64,000 nucleotides of DNA. Origin: Sporosarcina trichiuri (GTDB lineage Bacteria; Bacillota; Bacilli; Bacillales_A; Planococcaceae). Below the pieces are notes generated by a model that worked only from the letters and a program-made list of their open reading frames with translations, ran no database searches and was not told the DNA's origin. Numbering within the stretch: position 1 is the first letter of the stretch; each line of letters opens with the position of its first letter. The stretch covers positions 1,398,001 through 1,462,000 of the forward strand of contig NZ_CP129119.1 in NCBI RefSeq assembly GCF_030406775.1. Direction: 5' to 3'. A program made the translations under genes and the position numbers. Positions 27,177 through 34,584 of the stretch are shown piece by piece.

Positions 27177-27392
27177 TTATCCTTCGAATGTCAGGATGAC
27201 GTCCCCTTCATCGACGAAATCTTCTTCTTTCACTTCAATGGACGCGACTTTGCCGTCCATTTCGGCTTCCACGGGAATCTCCATTTTCATGGACTCGAGA
27301 ATTACGACGACATCCCCTTTTTTCACTTCCTGCCCGACTTCCACTTCGATCTGGAATACTGTGCCTGTCATAGATGAACGAACTTCTGCCAT
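27177..27392 (-). CDS. Biotin carboxyl carrier protein (short, biotinyl domain only)
   Basis: 71 residues, essentially one biotinyl/lipoyl-like beta barrel. The biotin-accepting lysine is in VILESMKMEIPV near residue 36, and the fold is completed by GDVILTFEG. It resembles B. subtilis YngHB. It would shuttle CO2 between a biotin carboxylase and the carboxyltransferase encoded just downstream. GGAGGAGAAGAGG precedes the ATG. It is the first gene after a promoter with an embedded cre-like site. Confidence 0.93.
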   Translation of the reverse strand: MAEVRSSMTGTVFQIEVEVGQEVKKGDVVVILESMKMEIPVEAEMDGKVASIEVKEEDFVDEGDVILTFEG

Positions 27393-27454
27393 CCTCTTCT
27401 CCTCCTCGTCAATAACTTCCTGGTAAGATAGATGAGTTTCATGTATCTTTCCCT

Positions 27455-27484
27455 AGTTTATCTGATAATTGAAATCGTTTTCAA
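27455..27484 (-). promoter_or_regulatory. Probable SigA promoter of the biotin carrier/carboxyltransferase operon
   Basis: Minus-strand TTGAAA (27479-27484) and TAAACT (27455-27460) with an 18-base spacer, about 60 bases upstream of the biotin carrier ATG. The -35 overlaps the cre-like sequence, which would allow catabolite repression. Confidence 0.55.
27470..27483. promoter_or_regulatory. cre-like site (CcpA)
   Basis: TGAAATCGTTTTCA fits the degenerate catabolite-responsive-element consensus TGWNANCGNTNWCA at every position. It overlaps the -35 of the promoter for the biotin carrier and carboxyltransferase genes, a position where CcpA binding would repress. Suggests the carboxylase belongs to a glucose-repressed acyl-CoA catabolic route. 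Confidence 0.65.
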
Positions 27485-27507
27485 CCATTCTCTTATCTTT
27501 GCAAAAT

Positions 27508-28281
27508 TCAATCTTTAGGACGTCCTGTTTTCTCCCTGAACCGCCGTACTGCTTCATGATGCTCATCCGACTCCCAGAGGACTGCACACTGCTCCGCTTC
27601 CTCGAGCATCCGGTGCTCCAATCCCGTCTGTACAAACCTCCTTACAGCGACCATCTTGTAGGCATGGAGGACACCGGGGCTGATCGTGCGGAATCCGTCC
27701 AGGAAGCGGACGAGTGCTTCCTGCTTGCCATCGGTGTAGACGGACGTAATCCAGCCGGCTTCCTCAAGCGTCCGGGCCTCATGGAGTTTCGCGCCCATCA
27801 GGAGCTGCAGTGCCGGCGCATGCAGGCTCTCTTTCTCATACAGGAGGGACGCACCGCCCCATCCTGTCGTGATAGCGAGGGTCCCTTGGATGAACCCTGC
27901 CCGGGCATCTGCACGCATCAGCCTGAAATCGCAGGCGGCGGCAAGTTCACAGCCGCCCCCGACCGCCGTGCCGTCCATGAGGGCGATGACCGGGACAGGT
28001 ACAGCTGCCAGCCGGTACAGCAGCCGGGTCATCCGCAGGAGCATCGGACGCGCCTCGTCAGCGGTCCGAAGCGTGTGGAACTCCGACAGGTCCCCGCCTG
28101 AACAGAACGCTTTCCTGCCGGTGGATGTGACGACTCCCCATTCGACGGACCCATCCGTCTCCAGATGCCGGATGAACTTCTCCAGCCCGTCCATCACGTC
28201 ATGGCTGACCGCATTGCGCACACCCGGCCGCTCAATCGAAAACGTCAGCAGTTGTCCGTCCCTGGAAATTGAATAAGACAT
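27508..28281 (-). CDS. Crotonase-family protein resembling ethylmalonyl-CoA decarboxylase
   Basis: 257 residues from ATG 28281, chosen for the AGGGGGTG site; the frame is open to 28371. Enoyl-CoA hydratase/isomerase fold: oxyanion-hole segment AFCSGGDLSEF (58-68) and GTAVGGGCELAAACDFRLM (104-122). One hydratase glutamate is kept (E112). The second, normally in a QPE motif, is replaced in FIQGTLAITTGWGG. The GGG-EL--ACDFRLM and later WGG pattern resembles animal ECHDC1, which decarboxylates ethylmalonyl-CoA made by promiscuous acyl-CoA carboxylases. The neighbouring carboxylase makes this proofreading role attractive, but it is an inference; a methylmalonyl-CoA decarboxylase or YngF-like hydratase remains possible. 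Confidence 0.8.
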   Translation of the reverse strand: MSYSISRDGQLLTFSIERPGVRNAVSHDVMDGLEKFIRHLETDGSVEWGVVTSTGRKAFCSGGDLSEFHTLRTADEARPMLLRMTRLLYRLAAVPVPVIALMDGTAVGGGCELAAACDFRLMRADARAGFIQGTLAITTGWGGASLLYEKESLHAPALQLLMGAKLHEARTLEEAGWITSVYTDGKQEALVRFLDGFRTISPGVLHAYKMVAVRRFVQTGLEHRMLEEAEQCAVLWESDEHHEAVRRFREKTGRPKD

Positions 28282-28311
28282 TTCAGCACCCCCTGTTGGT
28301 TTTCCGCATAG

Positions 28312-28349
28312 AAAAAGACTGCCGGGAACCATGGTTTCCCGGCAGTCTT
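28312..28349 (-). terminator. Terminator after rpmF
   Basis: AAGACTGCCGGGAA and TTTCCCGGCAGTCTT form a 14-base near-perfect stem; on the minus strand the right arm runs into a U run. It closes the ylbN-rpmF unit before the crotonase gene. Confidence 0.88.
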
Positions 28350-28392
28350 CGAGACAGCGATGAGCTGCCAAAGTATTGCGGCAGAATCTTGA

Positions 28393-28566
28393 TTATTCGC
28401 CTGCAACAACTTTCCCTTTGTATTGACCGCATGATTTGCAAACGCGGTGTGCCAACTTCATTTCACCGCAATTTTCACAAGTTGTCATACCTGGAACCTG
28501 TAATTTGTAATGTGTACGGCGCATGTTCTTTTTGGTCTTAGATGTTCTTCTCTTTGGTACTGCCAT
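28393..28566 (-). CDS. rpmF: 50S ribosomal protein L32
   Basis: 57 residues beginning [20 protein letters not shown] zinc-ribbon with two Cys pairs (CENC and CKSC) identifies the zinc-binding (C+) L32 form. The start at 28566 is supported by AGGAGGTGCC; an in-frame extension to 28608 overlaps ylbN and is not needed. Co-transcribed with ylbN (DUF177), the conserved pairing in bacteria. Confidence 0.97.
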   Translation of the reverse strand: MAVPKRRTSKTKKNMRRTHYKLQVPGMTTCENCGEMKLAHRVCKSCGQYKGKVVAGE

Positions 28567-28588
28567 TAGAGGCACCTCCTTATTTCGA

Positions 28589-29122
28589 CTAGTCGTTATC
28601 GGATTCAAAAAATCTTGCTAGGTCCGCAAGTCTCGGATCCGTCTTGGTCTCCTGCTCTTCCTCCAGCTGCTTATTGTACTCTTCATCGGTCGTATAGGAC
28701 CAGCCTGTTCCGGATGCTTCCGTCATGGCTTCCGCCCCTTCGCAGTAGACCTGCATCGGGACTTCCAGAAGGATCAGCTCCTCGAAAAGCGGCATTGGAT
28801 CGATCGTATCCCCCGTCACCGGGAAGATTTCATCATCCTGTGCCAGAACGTATTCGTCCCAGCTGAACTGCTCGTCCGTCTCGATGGAAAACGGATAATC
28901 CACATCATTCCATGTGCGGGCACACGGCAGGATCATCTTACCTTCCAACCGGAAATGGAACGAAATTTTCTTGGAACCGACTGTACAGTAGCCTGTCAGA
29001 TGAACAGGTGAGATCTCCCGGATTTCGGGATTCTTCTCCTTGACGGAACTGAGATCCACCACTTCGTCAAGCGGTATACTTCCCTGCTTGAACTTTCGCA
29101 ATTGATGAATTGACCATTTCAT
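28589..29122 (-). CDS. ylbN: DUF177 family protein YlbN (YceD)
   Basis: 177 residues from ATG 29122, preceded by TTGAGGTGAT. Family features: [20 protein letters not shown] at the start, then [24 protein letters not shown] with the conserved Cys-x-R, and a C-terminal [11 protein letters not shown] block just before rpmF. YceD-family proteins are linked to 23S rRNA maturation (required for rRNA accumulation in some organisms); the molecular role is unsettled. A perfect-consensus promoter lies upstream. Confidence 0.92.
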   Translation of the reverse strand: MKWSIHQLRKFKQGSIPLDEVVDLSSVKEKNPEIREISPVHLTGYCTVGSKKISFHFRLEGKMILPCARTWNDVDYPFSIETDEQFSWDEYVLAQDDEIFPVTGDTIDPMPLFEELILLEVPMQVYCEGAEAMTEASGTGWSYTTDEEYNKQLEEEQETKTDPRLADLARFFESDND

Positions 29123-29149
29123 GCCTATCACCTCAAGACAACACTTTTG

Positions 29150-29178
29150 ATTATATAGCGGAGTAAAATAGATGTCAA
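29150..29178 (-). promoter_or_regulatory. SigA promoter of ylbN-rpmF (perfect consensus)
   Basis: Minus-strand TTGACA (29173-29178) and TATAAT (29150-29155) with a 17-base spacer, matching consensus at all 12 positions. It lies 28 bases before the ylbN ATG, consistent with high expression of a ribosomal protein unit. Confidence 0.92.
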
Positions 29179-29187
29179 GATATTTTC

Positions 29188-29217
29188 TTGTCACCAGCTT
29201 CCGTTATTCTTTATACT
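29188..29217 (+). promoter_or_regulatory. SigA promoter of tmcAL
   Basis: TTGTCA (29188-29193) and TATACT (29212-29217) with an 18-base spacer, 40 bases upstream of the tmcAL ATG. Divergent from, and adjacent to, the ylbN promoter. Confidence 0.75.
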
Positions 29218-29257
29218 GAATACTATGCGGACCACAGACCAAAGGAGCGTGAGACTC

Positions 29258-30475
29258 ATGAAAGCAGTCGGAATTGTTGCCGAATACAACCCGTTCCATA
29301 ACGGACACCGCTATCACGCCGAACAGGCAAGACAGCTGACCGGATCGGACGCTGTCATCGCTGTGATGAGCGGCAACTTCCTGCAGCGCGGTGAACCTGC
29401 ACTTGTCGATAAATGGACGAGGACGGCGATGGCGCTCGAGAACGGCATCGACCTCGTCATCGAACTGCCGTATGAAACGGCGACGGCGAACGCATCCGGC
29501 TTCGCGGACGGCGCCATCCGCCTCCTGGATGCGGCATGCTGTTCAAGCTACTGCTTCGGAAGCGAACAGGGAGCGATCGGGCCATTCGCCGAAACACTCA
29601 GGCGGATCAAATCGAATCGGCCATATTACGAAGAACAGGTGCGGAATGCGGTGAAGTCGGGCATCAGCTATCCAAAAGCCCTCAATGACGCGTATGAACT
29701 GACAATCCGCCAATCACAGGAGGATCCCGTCTGTGCAGACCTGTCCAAACCGAACAACATCCTCGGGTTCCACTATATGGAGGCGGCGGATGAAATCGGA
29801 TCCCGCATGGGAGCCGTCACGATTCCCCGCTTAGGCGCCGGGTATTACGATGATATCTCTGCCGATACGCATATCGCAAGCGCGACAGGCATCCGGAAAG
29901 AACTGTTCAGCGAGGGAGGCCGGCTGGAAGGCATCCGGGCATACGTCCCGGCAGCGACCTATGAGCTCCTCAGCGACTGGCTTGCACAGCGTTCCCGGTT
30001 CGGCAGCTGGGACTCGTTCTATCCGCTGCTCCGCTTCCAGATCCTGCGTGACGGGCCGGAACGGCTTGCCGGAATAGCTGATATTACTGAAGGCATCGAG
30101 CACCTGCTGTACAAAGCGGCGAAACAATCGGAGGACTTTGCTTCGTTCATGGCACAGGTGAAATCGAAACGGTATACATGGACACGCCTGCAGCGCATGC
30201 TCGTCCATATCCTCACAGGGTTCACCTATGAGCAGCGCATCGCGGCGGGAAATCCGGATCATCTGCGGGTGCTCGGCATGACAGCGGCAGGCCGGCGCTA
30301 TCTGAAAGAACAGAAAGGCCGGCTCGCACTCCCGGCTGTCAGCCGTCTCGCCGCCCACGACAGCGTATCAGCCGATATCTCTGCACATGTCTCGGACTGT
30401 TATGCATTCGGTATCGATCCGGTCCATCCGCTGACCGGCCTCGACTTCAGGACCCCTCCGCTTCTTTCGGACTGA
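29258..30475 (+). CDS. tmcAL: tRNA(Met) cytidine acetate ligase TmcAL (YlbM)
   Basis: Uses acetate and ATP to make N4-acetylcytidine at the wobble position of elongator tRNA-Met. 405 residues from ATG 29258, preceded by AAAGGAGCG. N-terminal nucleotidyltransferase-like fold with VGIVAEYNPFHNGHRYHAEQ (HxGH-type ATP motif), VIAVMSGNFLQRGEPALVDK and FGSEQGAIGPF. C-terminal helical domain with RMLVHILTG. Ends one base before the end of the opposing ylbL gene. Confidence 0.93.
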   Translation: MKAVGIVAEYNPFHNGHRYHAEQARQLTGSDAVIAVMSGNFLQRGEPALVDKWTRTAMALENGIDLVIELPYETATANASGFADGAIRLLDAACCSSYCFGSEQGAIGPFAETLRRIKSNRPYYEEQVRNAVKSGISYPKALNDAYELTIRQSQEDPVCADLSKPNNILGFHYMEAADEIGSRMGAVTIPRLGAGYYDDISADTHIASATGIRKELFSEGGRLEGIRAYVPAATYELLSDWLAQRSRFGSWDSFYPLLRFQILRDGPERLAGIADITEGIEHLLYKAAKQSEDFASFMAQVKSKRYTWTRLQRMLVHILTGFTYEQRIAAGNPDHLRVLGMTAAGRRYLKEQKGRLALPAVSRLAAHDSVSADISAHVSDCYAFGIDPVHPLTGLDFRTPPLLSD

Positions 30476-30476
30476 A

Positions 30477-31526
30477 TCATTTCTTCGGTTCCAGACCATC
30501 CAGATACTTCAGGGCATCATCGACGGTCTTCACCGGCACGATCTTCATGGTCGTGCCGATTTTTTCTGCCGTTTCCGCGGCTTCCTCATAGTTGCTCCTG
30601 ATGCCCGGGTTCGCTGCTTTCACTTCTTCAGGAAGCTCATCATCCGGTGCAAAGAAAATCTCCATTCCGTCCCGATCAGCTGCCATCACCTTGAAGTCGA
30701 TACCGCCGATGCGGCCGACTGTGCCGCCCGGCAGCATTTCACCGGTACCGGCGATCGTATAGCCTTTCGTAATATCCCGGCTGTCGAGCTGGTTGATGAT
30801 TTCAAGAGTGAACATGAGGCCGGCGGAAGGCCCGCCGATATCGGACGTGTTGAATGTCACTTTCGGGATTGTTTTCAATGACCTGTCTTCCTGGTACTGG
30901 ATTCCGAGGCCCACTTTCCCTTTCGCTCCAGGGATCTCCTTCAAGGTGATCTCCTCTTTGAAGGGTTTCCCTTCACGGGCGCCTTCAACCTCTATCGTAT
31001 CCCCTTTTCTCTGGTCCGTCACGTACGCTGCAAACTGGTCCGGTTCCGTCAGACGCTTCCCGTCGACGCCGGTGATCCGGTCTCCGGCTTCCAGCTTCCC
31101 ATCCGAGGCACTGCCGTCGACGACCAGCTGGACATAGATCCCGGCAAAATCGATTTCCACAGGCTTCCCGGCTTTTTCGAAAGCGACGGTGATGGCATTG
31201 AATTGGGAGTCCGACATGAGCCGGAGCTGGCGGATATTATACTCCCGGTCGTCTTCACCATGCCGGCGCACTTTATCCGCCGGCAGAAGTTTCATCTTAT
31301 CCGAGAGGTGCGACCACAGATAAGTGGCAGGTGTGGCCTTGCCGACCGAAATCGTCATCAGGCTGAATGTCCCGGTGTCTTCTTCGTCTCCGTCTTCCAC
31401 ATGGACGAGCGGGGACAGTTCATAGGCGCCCCCCGGCTGGGATACATAACCGTCCAGTGGTAAGACCATGAACAGTGTGACCAAAACGGCCAGCAGGGCA
31501 GTTATGCCGATTCGCTTGAAAGTAAT
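30477..31526 (-). CDS. ylbL: YlbL: membrane-anchored PDZ and Lon-type (S16) protease
   Basis: About 349 residues: N-terminal membrane anchor, PDZ domain (about 120-200, GIYVQLVVDGSASDGKLEAGD), and a Lon-like S16 peptidase domain with the catalytic serine in GGPSAGLMFTLEI and lysine in GGIDFKVMAADRDG. B. subtilis YlbL helps remove the division inhibitor YneA. The start is odd. The last ATG/GTG/TTG in frame is TTG 31484, which has no binding site and cuts the anchor in half. An ATT at 31526 lies eight bases after GGAGGTG and gives a complete anchor that aligns with the B. subtilis N-terminus. I therefore place the start at ATT. Confidence 0.85.
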   Translation of the reverse strand: MTFKRIGITALLAVLVTLFMVLPLDGYVSQPGGAYELSPLVHVEDGDEEDTGTFSLMTISVGKATPATYLWSHLSDKMKLLPADKVRRHGEDDREYNIRQLRLMSDSQFNAITVAFEKAGKPVEIDFAGIYVQLVVDGSASDGKLEAGDRITGVDGKRLTEPDQFAAYVTDQRKGDTIEVEGAREGKPFKEEITLKEIPGAKGKVGLGIQYQEDRSLKTIPKVTFNTSDIGGPSAGLMFTLEIINQLDSRDITKGYTIAGTGEMLPGGTVGRIGGIDFKVMAADRDGMEIFFAPDDELPEEVKAANPGIRSNYEEAAETAEKIGTTMKIVPVKTVDDALKYLDGLEPKK

Positions 31527-31651
31527 TTTACCTGCACCTCCGTTAATAGCCTGTACTTTGTTTACATATGGTTAAGTGTACCATCGGGAAAATAAGCAGC
31601 ACAACGATTACACTCTTGGCTGACCAGAGTGCTATGAAAGGAGCCGCACAT

Positions 31652-31693
31652 GTGAAAGTTATCCTGACCGGCTGTGCCATGACGGCATGGTGA
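31652..31693 (+). CDS. Possible 13-residue leader peptide coupled to ylbJ
   Basis: A GTG at 31652 lies six bases after a strong AAAGGAG site and opens a 14-codon frame (MKVILTGCAMTAW, then TGA). Its stop overlaps the ylbJ start as ATGGTGA. ylbJ itself has no binding site, so this frame may exist to deliver ribosomes to it. It could also be a relic of a longer ylbJ N-terminus. No homologue is known to me. Confidence 0.35.
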   Translation: MKVILTGCAMTAW

Positions 31694-32577
31694 ACGTACT
31701 GATGATCTGGGCGCTGATCGCTTTGTTCATCCTCCGTCCGGGGATCGCCCACGATGGAGCCGTGACAGGCGCCTCATTATTCACCCAGGCGCTGCTTCCT
31801 TATTTGCTTCCCTACATCATTCTTACCCAATGGCTGTTGAAATTACCGGCTACCGGCACAAATTCGAAAGGATGGCTGCGTTATCTCAAAGCCTACACGC
31901 TCGGATCGTTCGGCGGTTTCCCTGTCGGTGCAGTAACGGTCAGTGAAATGAAGCGGAATGGCCAGCTGTCCGCCTATGAAAGCAGCCTGCTGCTTGCGGC
32001 CTGCCATGCGCCCGGCCCGATGTTCATCGTCGGGTATATCGGGCTTGAGCTGTTCGGGGATACCTGGTCGGGATGGAAGCTGCTGATTGCTATCCACCTT
32101 GCCAATATCATTTTCTTCCTGGGTGTCCTCCTGCTGCTGGCGAACCGTAGACCGCCGGCGGACCGGCAGCTGTCTGTTCCGCAGCGCAAACCGAGCACCG
32201 CTCCGCTGCTGGACGCCTTCAAGGAGTCTTCGGGAATCATCATCCTGGTCGCCACGACGGTCGTCTTCTTCTCCTCCCTCGGGAGTGTGCTGACGGATGT
32301 CATCCAGGCGGCCGCCCCGGTCGAGATGGGAATCGTGAAGACGGCTGTCCTGTCCGTATTCGAGATGACGTCGGGGGTCCAGTCGGCCGCTCAGCATTTT
32401 TTCGGTTCACCGATGTTCCCGTACCTGATCGCGGCAATCCTGTCCGTCAATGGACTGAGTATCCATATGCAGGTGTTCGTCATCGCCCGCTCTGCTGAAC
32501 TGTCGCTGAAGCCCTATGTCATCGGCCGGATCTTCAGCGTCGCGGCTGTCCCGCTCTTTCTTTATCTCCTTCTTTGA
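31687..32577 (+). CDS. ylbJ: YlbJ-type sporulation membrane protein (nucleoside-recognition/gate family)
   Basis: 296 residues with about eight membrane segments. LLPYLLPYIILTQWLL, GSFGGFPVGAVTVSEMKRNG, and later LSVFEMTSGVQSA match the inner repeats of the gate family to which YlbJ, SpoVV and SpmA belong. B. subtilis YlbJ (SpoVV) moves dipicolinic acid across the outer forespore membrane; it is 408 residues, so this copy is shorter and the orthology rests on the ylbL/coaD context. Start at ATG 31687 lacks a ribosome binding site and appears coupled to the leader frame. Confidence 0.78.
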   Translation: MVNVLMIWALIALFILRPGIAHDGAVTGASLFTQALLPYLLPYIILTQWLLKLPATGTNSKGWLRYLKAYTLGSFGGFPVGAVTVSEMKRNGQLSAYESSLLLAACHAPGPMFIVGYIGLELFGDTWSGWKLLIAIHLANIIFFLGVLLLLANRRPPADRQLSVPQRKPSTAPLLDAFKESSGIIILVATTVVFFSSLGSVLTDVIQAAAPVEMGIVKTAVLSVFEMTSGVQSAAQHFFGSPMFPYLIAAILSVNGLSIHMQVFVIARSAELSLKPYVIGRIFSVAAVPLFLYLLL

Positions 32578-32611
32578 GATATGCAGAATCAGCGGAAATT
32601 TGTCCTGAACC

Positions 32612-32647
32612 TAAAAAACAATGGGAATGGCATCCGCCTTCCCATTG
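32612..32647 (-). terminator. Terminator after coaD
   Basis: CAATGGGAA and TTCCCATTG form a perfect 9-base stem; on the minus strand it is followed by six U residues. It lies between the convergent ylbJ and coaD. Confidence 0.85.
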
Positions 32648-32652
32648 CCTGT

Positions 32653-33141
<489 letters not shown>

Positions 33142-33690
33142 TCATTTCCTGTAAATAGATAGTGCACTTCCCCCGTACACCGTCGGACCGCTTGTTGTAT
33201 AACTGCCGAAAGATGCAGGCAGTTCAAGCTGTTTGTCATGCTCGCATATGATAGCCGCCCGGTCCGTCAGCAGTCCGGCCTCCGCAAACTGAAGCGCCAG
33301 ATCATAGTACTCCCGTTTGGCATAAGGCGGATCCAGGAACAGCAGGTCAGCTTTCACACCTTCCGCATCCAGCCGCTTGGCTGCCGTCCTTGCATCACCG
33401 CGGACAATATGCAGCTCCGATGTGAACCTGCATTTCTCGGCATTCGCTTTCATGATGGCGCAGGCTTTCGGATTCTTCTCGAACGCCCACGCCTCATCTG
33501 CACCGCGCGATAAGGATTCCAATGACAGCGAACCGCTGCCGCCGAAAAGCTCAACAGCAATCCCTCCGTCAAAAAAAGAACCCAGCTTACTGAACAACGC
33601 TTCTTTAACTTTGTCTGAAGTCGGGCGGGTATTCGTCCCGTCTATCGTCTTCAGGGGAATGCCTCTCCGGCTCCCTGCGATCACTCTCAT
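33142..33690 (-). CDS. rsmD: 16S rRNA (guanine966-N2)-methyltransferase RsmD
   Basis: 182 residues from ATG 33690 (MRVIAGSRRGIPLKT); an upstream in-frame ATG at 33747 lacks support. Family signs: TRPTSDKVKEALFSKLG, SAM motif AVELFGGSGSLSLESLSRG, and catalytic LDPPYA. It methylates G966 of 16S rRNA during 30S assembly. Partner gene coaD lies downstream. Confidence 0.95.
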   Translation of the reverse strand: MRVIAGSRRGIPLKTIDGTNTRPTSDKVKEALFSKLGSFFDGGIAVELFGGSGSLSLESLSRGADEAWAFEKNPKACAIMKANAEKCRFTSELHIVRGDARTAAKRLDAEGVKADLLFLDPPYAKREYYDLALQFAEAGLLTDRAAIICEHDKQLELPASFGSYTTSGPTVYGGSALSIYRK

Positions 33691-33789
33691 CCGTGCCACT
33701 CCTTTGGCTGCTCCTGTCATCCGGGTCTGCAAACGTGCTGCAGCCATGCTATGATTAGGAAAGATACTTTTTGAAAGGTGTGCTTTCTT

Positions 33790-34182
33790 ATGAAACAGCA
33801 GCGATTCATCGAGCTGGGTGAAGGGTACTCTGATATTTACGAACTATGTGAACTGATTACTGCGAATGCGTCGCGTCTCCAGCGGACCTTCCTGTTTACG
33901 TCCACAGCTGGCGGCAAGCGCGTCCTGTCGCCCGCGGCATCCTTTTCACCGGCGGGAGACGGCGGATTCTGCCCGATCTACATCTGCCGGGAAGGGATAC
34001 CGGCTGACAGCGGCCGTATGTCCAGACGGCAGCAGCTGTTCGAAGATGCTGCCGCAGCCGCGGGCAGCCGTCCTGTACCGGTCGAGCTCAAGCATTCTTC
34101 CGAGTTCCCGGAGACAAGACTGTATTATCAGTATGTCACGGGCGTGCTCAGGCTGAACCATCTGCTTCCGCCGCTCGACTGA
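33790..34182 (+). CDS. Conserved Bacillales protein of unknown function (ylbG neighbour)
   Basis: 130 residues from ATG 33790, with AAAGGTG before it. The sequence includes RFIELGEGYSDIYELCEL near the start, PIYICREGIPADSGR in the middle and YYQYVTGVLRLNHLLPPLD at the end. I recognise this pattern as a small conserved Bacillaceae/Planococcaceae protein sometimes mislabelled methylthioribose kinase; it is far too short for a kinase and has no kinase motif. Predicted soluble. It converges on ylbG, with two bases between stop codons. Confidence 0.7.
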   Translation: MKQQRFIELGEGYSDIYELCELITANASRLQRTFLFTSTAGGKRVLSPAASFSPAGDGGFCPIYICREGIPADSGRMSRRQQLFEDAAAAAGSRPVPVELKHSSEFPETRLYYQYVTGVLRLNHLLPPLD

Positions 34183-34184
34183 TA

Positions 34185-34457
34185 TCAGAGCCCTGTTTTA
34201 TAGTCGTACTCTTTCGCCTTGTCAGGACGTGCGTTTTCATACTCTGTCCGGACGAACGGCCGGTAGGAAGGGACGGCTTTTTTTACGGAAGACAACTTTT
34301 CCACTTTCCGTATGACGTCATCGACCTCTTCCTGACGGCAATAGAGCACGACGTATTTCATGCGTCTTGATATATAATGGACATGACCGTATTTACGGAA
34401 CGATTTCGCCTGTTTCAAGTGATGGAGGTAAATGATGACTCCTTGACGATCAACCAA
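34185..34457 (-). CDS. ylbG: DUF2129 protein YlbG
   Basis: 90 residues with a ferredoxin-like alpha/beta pattern: MVDRQGVIIYLHHLKQAKSF, RRMKYVVLYCRQEEVDDV and VEKLSSVKKAVPSYRPF. This is the UPF0298/DUF2129 family. Start is TTG with a GAGGGA site. Found beside ylbF and rsmD throughout Bacillales; function unknown. Confidence 0.88.
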   Translation of the reverse strand: MVDRQGVIIYLHHLKQAKSFRKYGHVHYISRRMKYVVLYCRQEEVDDVIRKVEKLSSVKKAVPSYRPFVRTEYENARPDKAKEYDYKTGL

Positions 34458-34522
34458 TGGGATCCCTCTTTTCTTACCCTTTACAATACCATATTTGTTG
34501 AAAAATCAGCAACCGGGCTTTA

Positions 34523-34551
34523 CTGACAGCTCGCCTGTTATGTCATATAAT
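34523..34551 (+). promoter_or_regulatory. SigA promoter of the GDPD-like gene
   Basis: CTGACA (34523-34528) and TATAAT (34546-34551) with a 17-base spacer, 11 of 12 consensus bases, 33 bases before the ATG. Confidence 0.8.
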
Positions 34552-34584
34552 GGACCCAGCAACAGCTAAAAGGAGGAATGGGAC

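Noticed and set aside
25597..28281. Horizontal acquisition of the carboxylase/crotonase block
   Set aside because: Base composition and codon use look like the neighbours, there are no mobile-element remnants, and ribosome binding sites and terminators are of the same style.
33790..34182. Methylthioribose kinase annotation for the gene beside ylbG
   Set aside because: The protein has only 130 residues and no kinase motifs; the name sometimes attached to this family is not supported.
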